Of a DNA stretch of 64,000 nt, positions 41,935 through 52,300 are shown in pieces. The first letter of the stretch is position 1; each line of letters starts with the position of its first letter. The translations under genes were made by a program, and so were the position numbers. The notes beneath the pieces were generated by a model, which was not told the origin of the DNA, ran no database searches, and saw nothing but the letters and a program-made list of their open reading frames with translations. The DNA lies in the NCBI RefSeq assembly GCF_024614185.1, contig NZ_JAHTLF010000012.1, forward strand, positions 124,001-188,000, given 5' to 3'. The DNA is from Nocardioides carbamazepini (GTDB lineage: Bacteria > Actinomycetota > Actinomycetes > Propionibacteriales > Nocardioidaceae).

Positions 41935-43194
41935 ATGAAGCTGCACCAGTCGCTCGCCCAGCTCGCCCGCGACCACGGCCACACACTGTTCCGCGACGCC
42001 GCCGCCTTCCGCGGCTCCCTCGACGACTACCTCGACGAGGGCCAGGCCTCCGGCGGCACCATCAACCTGCTCACCGACGCGGTGCGACTGGGCGCCCTCG
42101 ACGCTCTCGTCTCCATGCTCGACAGCGGCGCCAACCCGACCGACGCGGTCGAGTCCGCCGGCCAGCGCCTCGCCCGGGACCGCGGCAGCGCCGACGTCCG
42201 CGGCTGCCAGTGGGCGGTCGCGGTGCTCGGCTTCGCGCTGGGCCGGGTGCCCGAGCCGCTGGTCGCCGGCCTCGACCCGGATGCCGGGACCGCCGCTCCT
42301 CCGGGCTACGGCCCCGGCGGCACCGCCCCCACGCAGCCCCCGGTCACCTCGCCGATGGCACCGCCGACGACCTCGCCGGTGACACCCCCGCAGCAGCCGA
42401 TCATGCCGCCGCCCCAGCCCACGCCGCAGCAGCCCGCCCCGCCGTACGGCGCGCCGGCTCCGCCCCCGGCGGCCTGGTCCCAGCCGACGCCGCCGAAGAA
42501 GTCCAAGACCGGCCTCATCGTCGCGGCCATCGCCGTGGCCCTCGTGCTCGTCGTCGCCGGCATCATCGGCATCATCGCCGTCGTCGGCAGCGACGACGAC
42601 AAGGCCGCCGACGATCCGGCATCGCAGACCACCGACTCGGCCGAGCCCACGGACTCCACGGACCCCTCCGACGACCCCGACGACACCGACGAGCCCACTG
42701 ACGACGGCAGCGACGCCCCCGACCTCGGGGGTCCGGCGATCCAGGGCACCGGCTACGAGGCACACCTGCCGAAGGGCTGGATCGACGGCACCGACGAGCT
42801 CACGGCGCAGAGCCCCGACGCGGCCACCCTCGACCGGGTGTTCATCTGGGGCGCCACCTTCAACGCCGCGCGCGGCAACGTGATCGTCGAGATCCAGTCG
42901 GCCTACGGCAGCAGCGACCCGGCGGACCTCAAGGACGACTGGAAGGAGGCGCTGACGGCCGGCGACGCCACGGCGTCCACGATCGACATCGACGACACCA
43001 CGATCGACGGCCAGAGCGCGCTCGGCGTCGACATCAGCCGCACCAACGACAACGACGTCGACGTCGCGCAGCGCTCCTATCTCGTCATCAGCGGCGACAC
43101 GGCCTACTCCATCACCGTCTCCCTCAAGGACGGCGATGACGACGTGCTCGACAGGTTCACCGAGATCCTCGACGCCTGGCAGTGGACGGAGTGA
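41935..43194 (+). CDS. Single-pass membrane protein with Pro-rich linker and exported lipoprotein-like domain
   Basis: 419 residues in four parts: a cytosolic helical head (1-110, KLHQSLAQLARDHGHTLF), a 75-residue Pro-rich linker (PPQQPIMPPPQPTPQQP), one transmembrane segment (about 191-218) and an exterior with an acidic Asp/Thr linker followed by an alpha/beta domain (about 270-419: YEAHLPKGWIDG to ILDAWQWTE) resembling PsbP/DUF1795-like or LpqN-type domains. The function is unknown. It begins 21 bases after bcp with ribosome site GAAGGA, so they are probably co-transcribed. Confidence 0.7.
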   Translation: MKLHQSLAQLARDHGHTLFRDAAAFRGSLDDYLDEGQASGGTINLLTDAVRLGALDALVSMLDSGANPTDAVESAGQRLARDRGSADVRGCQWAVAVLGFALGRVPEPLVAGLDPDAGTAAPPGYGPGGTAPTQPPVTSPMAPPTTSPVTPPQQPIMPPPQPTPQQPAPPYGAPAPPPAAWSQPTPPKKSKTGLIVAAIAVALVLVVAGIIGIIAVVGSDDDKAADDPASQTTDSAEPTDSTDPSDDPDDTDEPTDDGSDAPDLGGPAIQGTGYEAHLPKGWIDGTDELTAQSPDAATLDRVFIWGATFNAARGNVIVEIQSAYGSSDPADLKDDWKEALTAGDATASTIDIDDTTIDGQSALGVDISRTNDNDVDVAQRSYLVISGDTAYSITVSLKDGDDDVLDRFTEILDAWQWTE

Positions 43195-43242
43195 GCCGGA
43201 TCCGGCCACGTCACCAGAGTCACTAGACTCGTGCCCGCTCAG

Positions 43243-43324
43243 GCCGGAGTGGTGGAACTGGTAGACACGCAGGTTTTAGGTACCTGTGCCTTCGGGTGTG
43301 CGGGTTCGAGTCCCGCCTTCGGCA
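43243..43324 (+). tRNA. tRNA-Leu (anticodon TAG)
   Basis: Acceptor GCCGGAG pairs with CTTCGGC (43317-43323); discriminator A, followed by CCG, so CCA is not encoded. Long variable arm GTGCCTTCGGGTG typical of class II tRNA-Leu; anticodon loop TTTAGGT gives TAG. TAGACT at 43224-43229 is a promoter candidate. Confidence 0.96.
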
Positions 43325-43342
43325 CCGGCCCTCGTCCTGGGC

Positions 43343-46300
43343 TCAGCAGACGGAGTCCACCGACGCGACGGCGGTCGCGACGGTGGCCCGAGCGTCGTTG
43401 CGGCGCTGCTTCAGCTTCTTGGCCTTCTTCCTCAGCTTCTTGACCTGGGCCGTCTTCTTCGCCTTCTTGAGCTTGGCCTTGACGCTCTTGAGCCGTTCGC
43501 CGGCCTCGGCCAGCACGGCCTGAGCCGAGGCGAGGGTGTCGGTCGCGCTCGCACAGGCAGGGCTGTCCGGACCGACAGAGGGATCCGTCACACCACCCCC
43601 GCCCCCACCGCCGACGGCCGCACGGACCTCGGCCGTGGCGGCGGTCGTGACGCGGAGCGACGCGCCGTTTCTCGTCGCCGTCACCTGCACCGTGATCGCC
43701 TTGCCCAGCTCGGCGATGGTCAGCGTGAGGCCGGTGCCGGTGGCGCCCTGGATCGCCGTGCCTGCGGCGAACCACGCATAGCTCAACACGACGTCCACCG
43801 GCGACCAGGTGCCGGTCGTGACGGTGAGCGTCTCACCGACCGTGGGAGTGCCGGTGATCGCCGGGCGCACGTCGTTCGCGATCGTCGGCTCCTGCGGCCC
43901 GTCGGCGACGGCGAGCACCGGACTCCGGGCGACGCCGGGCTGGAACCCGTCCCGTACGGCGGTGATCTCGACGCGCAGCGCGTGTCCCGCGTCCTGCGCC
44001 GTGACCTGGTAGGTGGCGGCGCTCGCCCCGCCTATCGGCTCACCGTCTCGCAGCCACCGGATCGCCGAGCTCGCCGGCTGCGGGATCCAGTCGCCCGATG
44101 CGGTGAGCGTGACACCGGGCACGATGGGCTCGCCCGGCGCCACGTCGGCGGTGATGGCCGGCTCACCCACGGACACCAGTGCCGGATCCGGCTGCGGGGC
44201 GAGGGTGACATCGGCTGACGCGGAGCGACCGTCCTGGGTCGTGACCGTCACCATGGCCGACGGCGCGACGCCCGTCGGGAACTGGTGGTCGACGACTCGC
44301 CCGGTGGCGGTGGTGCCGTCGGCGAAGAGCCAGTCGACGTCAAGCTCCTCGTCGCCCTGGCCGTGGGAGTCGGAGGCGTCGAACCGGTAGGAGCCGGCAG
44401 TGGGGCCGGACACGGTGGCCGACGCGACCGGTGTCCCCGGATCCGACTGGACCGACAGCTCGACCTCGACCAGTGTGGGGGCCGACGGCTCGTCGGGGTC
44501 GACGACCCCGGCCAGGAGCGTCCGCAGGCTCGCGCCCTCGGCCGGTGCCGGGTCGGCCAACTCGACCTGGACCCTCCACAGTCCGGGCGCCGGATCGGCC
44601 AGCCGGAGCCAGGCCACACCGTCGGCGTCCCCGGAGGTGGTGCCCTCGTCTCCCGCACGGACGATCTGCCCACCGGGACCGAGGAGGCTCACCTCGACCG
44701 GGGTCACCGCGGAGTGGCGGACCCGGGCCACCACGGCCGCCGTGAAGGGAGGGACCTCGCCCTGCGCCGCCTGGATCGAGGACGTGTCGATCTCCACCAG
44801 CTCGCGGGTCTGGCCGGTCATCGCCGCCTGGAACGCGTCGCGGTAGAGCTCCTGCCCGCGCTTGTTGGGGTGGAAGGAGTACGCGACGGCGCCGTAGGCG
44901 TCGGGCCAGCTCAAGGCGGGATTGATCAGCGGGTTGAAGGCCGTCTCGGGGTTCAGCTCGCCGTCGACACACAGCTCATGACCCTGGAACCTGGAGGCCA
45001 CCGGGACGTAGACCACCGACCGGTCCGGGTGGCGGGCCTGCACCTTCGCCAGCGCGGCCCGGATCTGCTCGTTGAGGTCGTCGACGAAGCCGTTGAGCAG
45101 CACGCCCTCGACGGGGTCGATGACGCTAAACCCGCCGAGCGGGGTCACCTCGCAGGCCTTCGAGGCGCGGCCGGCGCTCAGCTGCTTGGGGTAGTCGGCG
45201 ACGTACAGCGTCGCGTTCGGGGCCTTGCCGAGGGCATCCTCGTACGACGCCTCCAGCCGCTTGCTGAGCTGTCCGGCGTAGACGAACATCGCCGACGCGT
45301 CCCGGTCCCGGTCGCCGCCGAGGCGCTTCAGCGCCAGCCCGTAGTCGCGCATCTTTCTGGCGCAGTCGACGAGTCCGATCATCGTGGCCGCCGCGGCACA
45401 CGTGCTCACCACCTCGGCTGCGCTGGTGACCGTGTCGAAGGCCTTGGTCAGCTCGACCTCGGTGCGCGCCAGCCACTCCCAGCGCACCCCTGAGTTGCCG
45501 TACAGCTCGGCGGCACACGACTTCACCGGGTTGAGACAGGACGCGATGATGCCGCCGAAGTCGGCGTCGTTGCCGCCCATCGTCAGGGTCACCGCCCGGG
45601 TGGCCTGGGAGAGGGACGCGTTCTGGGCCGGCTCGTGCTGGTTGTTCGGGTTGGGCTCGGCGAGGTCCTTGGCGATGGCACCGCTGCAGGCGGCGAACAT
45701 GGCCGGCGTCAGCCACTCCTCGAACTGCGGCTCGGAGGCCAGTAGGCGGGAGTAGGACTTGCCCGAGCGGTGACAGGTGTTACCGACCTCGTCCCCCGTG
45801 ACGAGGGCCCAGGCCTTCTCCCAGGTCGAGGGCCCGTCGTCGGGATCGAGATCGGTTGCGGTGCCCGGGTCGAAGACCGGCACCCCCTCCCCGGAGCTGA
45901 ACGAGTCGCCCATCGCGACGTAGCGCGGTGGCCCGAAGGCGAGCCGGTGCGTCGCCAGCGTGCCGCCGGCGTAGACGGCGATCACGGTGAAGTAGCCGCC
46001 GAGGCCGGGCATCCCGAGGGGATAGCTCGCCTGTGTGGTGCCGGCGGGCCAGGTCGTGGACCCCGTCCCGGCCGGAAGCACCCGCCAGGTCCCGCCGGTG
46101 AGTGAGTCACGCGTGTAGACGCGATAGCCCGTCACCGTCCGACCCGGCAGGCTCACCGGGTCCCAGGTGAGCTCGATCCGCTCGTCGCCCGTGCCGTTGT
46201 CGGCGGTCTCGATCGTGACAGGGGTGTGCGGGGTGAGGTCCGGGTGGACGTGGATCTCGTCGTCGATGTTGATCTCGGTACCACCGGTCTGGGCCAGCAT

Positions 46301-49300
46301 GCTTCGGGCCGTGTCGAGCTGCATCACGCGCACGACCTTCTCCTTGACCACCTCCGCATCCCCCAAAGGGACCGGCGTCGCCGGATCGTCGTCATCGGTC
46401 CCGATGCCCGGCATGACGATCGTGTCCACCGAGACCGACTCGCCGGGAGCCAGACTCATCGCGAAGGCCTCGGTCTGCTCGTTCGGCCCGTACACGAAGC
46501 GCGCCTGGTCGGCCGGTGCGTCCTCCGGTCGCTCGCCGAGAGCCAGCCGGACGTTGTGCAACGTCGGCCCGATCTCGTCGCAGCCGGCTCCGAGCGCGGC
46601 GCAGGTGCTGTTGGTCAGCGTGGTGGTGACCCGGTAGGGCATCCACCGCTCCACCTCGGCGTCGACCTCGACCCCGAGGGTCAGCGCCGAGCCCGCCCAC
46701 ACGTGCAGCGGGCTCGCGCTCCTGGCGAGGAGACTGATCGGGGCGTCGAACGGGTCCAGGACAGAGTCGTAGCTCGCATGGAGGTCGTAGCGACCCTGCA
46801 TGTCCCCGCGCACGGTCCAGCTGATGGTCTCGCTGCCGCCGGCCGGGATGGCAGGCACGTCACGGGTCAGCGCCTGCTGGTCGCCCTCCCAGGTCGTCGC
46901 GAGCGAGAGGCCCGTCGGCAGCTCGAGGGTGGCCAGACCCGGACGGAAGGCGGCCGCTCCCGTCCCGAGGTTCTGCACGATCATGGACACGTCGAAGAAC
47001 TCCTTCGCCCACGAGCCACGGACCGGGATCACCAGCCACTCGATGATCGGGGCACCCTCGACAACGATGATCGTAGGCGTGTACGTCGCGCCGCCCAGCG
47101 TGAGCCCGCCGCCGCTGCCGCCGCCCCCGCCCGGGCATCCGGCCGCGCAGCCGAGGTGGTAGCCGCCGCCCTCCACGGCGACGAGCGTGACCGGGAGGCT
47201 GGCGGGCTCGTAGGTGCGCGGATCCTCCGGCTCGGGCTGCTCCACCTCCTGGACGAAGTGGAGCTGGATCTCGGCTTCGAAGATGTGCTGGTTCTCGGCG
47301 GCGTCCAGGTCGATGCCACGATCCCAGAGCTCGTCGAGAGTGAGCGGGTGCGACTCGATGACCGCCGAGCCGACATCGCCGCGGACCAGGGCGACATCGA
47401 GGCTGCCGCCGCCGTCGGTCAGGGTCGACGCCACGGTGGCAGGCAGGTAGCCCGGCGCCCACACGTCGACGGCCGCGCTGCCATCCGGGAGCCCGTGCAG
47501 CGTGGTGCTTCCGGTGCCGTCGGTCACGCCACTGATCCGAGACCCGTCGGGAAGCCTGACCGTCGCCTGAGCACCGGACAGCGGCGTCGAGCCGTCCTTG
47601 ATCCGGACCTGGAGCCCGGGAGCGACCGGCGCTGCCGTGACGGTGACCGTCGTCGTGGCCGTGGCCACCTCGGAGCCGGCCGTCACGGTGAGGGCGACGG
47701 TGTAGGTGCCGGGAGCGGCATAGGTGTGGCGAGCCGCCACTCCGGAACCGTGGTGACCGTCGCCGAAGTCCCAGGCATACGAGTCGATGAGACCGGCCGG
47801 CCGGGAGGCGCCCGCGTCCAGAGCGACCGATGCTCCGGCCACAGCGGTGACCGGGTCGCCGCCGACTGCCACGAGCGGCTCGGGCAGCAGCGCGGTCACG
47901 CGGAAGATCCGGGTCGTCGTGCTCTCCCCGTCGCCGACCTGGACCCGGACCGCGAACGAGCCGACGGCCGTGAAGAGGTGGTCGATCACCGCGGTCGAGT
48001 CGGAGAGGCTGCCGGTCTGCGGTGCCGTGCCGTCCCCGAGGTCGATGCGGTAGGTGAGCGGATCGCCCTCCGGGTCGTCCCCGCGGACCTCGATCGTGGT
48101 CTGGTACGGCGCCGCGCCGGTCGGGCCGGGCGTGACGGTGACCTCGGCCGACGGTGCGTGGTTGGCCGCCCGGATCGCCGCCGTCGGGGCCGACGCGGCG
48201 GCGGCCGGCTGATAGCCGGCCTTGGTGGCGGTGACCCGCAGACCCATCTCGCTCGACAGGTCCTCGTCGGTCAGGAGATAGGTGGCGTCGGTGGCGTCGT
48301 CGATCGGGTCGCCGTCGCGCAGCCACTGGTAGGCGTAGGCGTCCACCGAGACCGGCGACCAGGCTCCGGGCTCGGCACTCAGGGTCCGCTCGACGCGGGT
48401 GATGCCGTTGATCGAGGGCAAGGTCACGTTGCTCAGCACCCCCTCCGTCACCGCGGCCGTCTCCGCCGAGGTCGTCCGACCGGGATCGTGACCCGCCAGC
48501 GACGCGGTGACCTCGACGCTGATGCGCGCGCCGAGGTCCGCGGCGCGCAGCACCCGGGTGCGCGCCGTCGCGCCGGGGATGGGCGAGCCGTCGCGGAGCC
48601 ACTGGTAGGCCGCCGCGGTGCCGGTCGGCGCCCAGTCGCCGTCGGTGGCGGTGAGCGTCTCGCCGACCCGAGCGGTGCCGGTGACGCTCGGCGGTGCCAG
48701 GCTCGTGACGACGTCGTAGGTGACCGGACCGACCTCGGGGCTCACCGCCGGCGATGCGGCGTACCCCTCCAGCGTCGCGGTGACCGCGACCGTGATCCGG
48801 GCGTTCGCGTCGGCCGGGACGAGCAGGTACGTCGATGCGGTGGCTCCCCCGATCGGCTCCCCGTCGCGGCGCCACTGGTAGGCCGGCGTGACTCCGGCCG
48901 GTGCCCAGGCACCGGCGCTGGCGCTGAGCGTCTTCCCGACCCGGGCCGAGCCGCTGATCGTGGGCTCCTCGGTGTTGTCGAGCTGTCCCAGCGCGACCGC
49001 CGTGGTGTCCTCGCTGCGCAGCACCGCCGGCTCGTAGGCGTCGCGGGTGACGCGCACCTCGACCGAGATCCGGCCGTCGACGTCGGCCGGGCCGGGCAGA
49101 TAGGAGGTCTCGGTCGCCCCGTCGATCGGGTCGCCGTCGCGCAGCCACTGGTAGGTGGCGGCCTGCGGCGTCGGCTCCCAGGAGTTGCCGGCGATGCTCA
49201 GTCTTCCGCCCACCTGCGGGGTGCCCTCGACCGAGGGCGGCGCGATGCTGGCGAAGTGTCCGAGCGCGATCGGCCCGACCGCGGCCGAGGTGGCCGAGCC

Positions 49301-52300
49301 GGGGTCGTAGTCCGCGCGGGTGGCCTCGACCCGGACCGAGATCTCGTGGTCGAGGTCGGCGGCCGCGAGCTGGTAGCTGTCGCCCGTCGCTCCGGTGGGC
49401 TGGCCGTCGCGCAGCCAGTGGTAGGCGAGCGTGAGGTCGTCGGTGCTCCAGGCACCGGGATCGACGCTCAACATCTGCCCGACCCGGATGGTGCCGCCGA
49501 CCGAGGGCGCCGTCGTGTTCGCGATGAGCCCGTAGGTCACTCGCGGGGTGGCCGAGGAGGTCGAGCCGGTCGGGGCGTACGCCGTCTTGGTGGCCGTCAC
49601 CTCGACGGAGACCGCGTGGGTCGCGTCGGCCTCGGTGAGCAGGTAGGTCTGCTCGGTGCCGCCGCCGATGGGCTGACCGTCGCGGAGCCACTGGTAGCGC
49701 GGGGTCACGTCGGCGGGGTGCCACGTCCCCGGGTCGGCGGTCAGGGTCTCACCGGCTCGCGGGATGCCGCTCAGGGCCGCGCTGCTCTGGTTGACGATGA
49801 CGCCCAGCGCCACCTCCTCGGTCACCGCGCTGCTCGCCGAGGCCGTGACGTACGCGTCCTTGCTGGCACTCGCCCGGACCGAGATCCGGGCGCCGAGGTC
49901 GGCGGCGGCGAGTGGGTAGGACGTGCCCGTGACTCCGGTGGGCCGGTCGTCGCGCAGCCAGGTGTAGGCGCGCGTGACCGAGGCCGGCTGCCAGGTGTCG
50001 CCCCCGGCCGACAGCGTCTCCCCTACCCGGGCCGTGCCACTGATCGCGGGCGGCGTCAGGTTGGCGATGAGGCCCGGCAGGACGGGGCCGACGGCCGCGG
50101 ACGCGACCTCCGTCGGGAGGTGGCCCGGCTTGGCCGCGGTGACGTGGACCGTGAGCTGGGTGCCCAGGTCGGTGCCGTAGAGCCAGGCGTTGTCGTTGGT
50201 GGGCGTGTAGGACGGGCCGACGGCGTACATGGAGCCGTCCGTCTGGTTCCCGTCGACGATCGGCGCCCCGTCCCGGTACCACTGGTAGGTGTAGGTCGCG
50301 TCGTCGTAGTTCCAGGTGCCGACGTCCACGGTGAGGAGCTCCCCGATCCGCGGGGTGCCCTCGATCGTGGGGGCCGCGACGTTGGCGATCCGAGGAGCGA
50401 GCACGGCGTCGGCGGTGACGCTCTCGCCCAGGTCGAGCTCCAGGTCCTGCGCCTGGTCCAGGGAGGCGGTGTCGTCGAAGTACTCGGTGGCATGGGTCTG
50501 CTCGTGCCGGTAGCCGAGGCGGTAGGTGCCCGCGGGCAGCGGTCCGAAGCGATAGCGACCGTCCGCTCCGGTCGACGCCGTGCGCTCGGCCGACGTGCCG
50601 GTGTCGGGGTCGACGCGATAGAGCGTGACCGTCACGTCCGTGAGCGGCTCGCTGTCGGCGCCGGTCACGAGCCCGGCGATCGCCGCGCCGACCGCGAGGG
50701 TCGCGTCGACGGTGGTCAGCTCACCGAGTCGAAGGTCGATGTCGGTGGCGCCGGCCAGGTCCGCGCCGCCGTGGAAGCCGGACAGGTGCACGCCGTCGTC
50801 GGTCTCGAAGCCGATCCGGTAGGTGCCGGCGGGCTGGCGACGGAAGCGGTACCCACCATCGCTCGTCGTCGACGTCCAGGCCACGGCGTACCAGCCGCCG
50901 GGATCGCCGTCGTGGCGGTAAAGCGTCGCCCGGACGTGATCGAGGGGCGAGCCCTCGGCTCCGCGGACGGTCCCGGTGAGGGCGCCGCCGACGACGGGCA
51001 GGTCCGCATCCGCGGTGGTGGTGTCGCCGAGGGTCACCGTGACCGGCGTGGCCTGGTCGGCGGTGGCCGCGCCGTCGTAGTACTCCGGTCCGTGGAAGTC
51101 GTCGGCCCCGGTGTCGAAGAGGACCCGGTAGGCGTCGGGAGTGAGTCGGGCGAGGCGGTAGCTGCCGTCCTCGGCCGTGATGGTCGAGTACCACGAGCCG
51201 CTGCCGTCCTCGGCGCTCACCCAGACATCGGCCAGCGGCTCGTCGTCGGCGCCGGTCACGACGCCCGAGATCGCGCCGTACGCGAGGGTCAACGTCGCAT
51301 CGACGGTGGCGACCTGTCCCTGGGCGAGCGTCACGTCGTCGGCGTCCTCGAGGGTGGCGGCGTCGTCGAAGTACTCCTCGCGGTGGAACGGGTCGTCGGG
51401 CCGGAACTCGACCCGGTAGGTCCCCGGGACCAGTCCGCCGATCGTATAGCTGCCGTCCGGGCTCCAGGCACTGTCCGCCCAGAGCCAGTCCTGGCTCGCC
51501 GGGTCCAGCCGGTAGGCCGTGACGCCCACCTCGGCCAGGGGTTGTGCGTCCTCTCCCCTGATCGTCCCGGTGATCTGTGCGGCCCGGGCGAGCACGGCGT
51601 CGGCGGTGAAGGTCTGCTGGCCACCGAGCACGATGTCGGTGGCCTGCGCGAGGCTGTCCTGGTCGTCGTAGTACTCCTCGACGTACGCGCCGTCGTCCGA
51701 CAGGAACCGGACCCGGTAGGTCGTGTCCGGGCTCAGCCCGCCGATCGCGTAGTGCCCGTCCTCGTCGGTCGCGGAGTCGTTCCACCAGTACCAGGAGTCG
51801 TAGTCGGGCTCGTACTGGTAGACCACCGCGCGGACGGCCTCCAGCGGCGCGCCGTCCTCGTCGCTGACGGTGCCGGTGATCGAGGAGCCGAGCTCGAGGC
51901 TGGCGTCGGCGACGACGGTGCCGTTCTCGCCGACGATGATCTCGTCGGCCTGCTGGAGGGTCGACTGATCGTCGTAGAACTCGCTGCGGTGGACCCCGGC
52001 GGGGTCCTCGAACCCGAGCGTGTAGCGCCCTGGGGCGACCGCGATCCGGTAGTTACCGCCGGCGTCGGTCTGCCAGCAGCACGTCGACGAGTTCCACTCG
52101 CCGGTACCGGCGTCGCCGTCGTACAGCTCCACCGAGATGTCGGCCAAGGCAGCACCGCCCTCGTCGGTGACGGTGCCGGTGATGACGCTCAACAGGCCCA
52201 GCTGCGCATCCGCGGCCAGCGTCGCGGAGCCGGCCAGGTGCAGCACGTCCGCCTGCTCGAGGGTGGGCCGGTCGTCGTAGAACTCGTGCGCGTGGACCTC

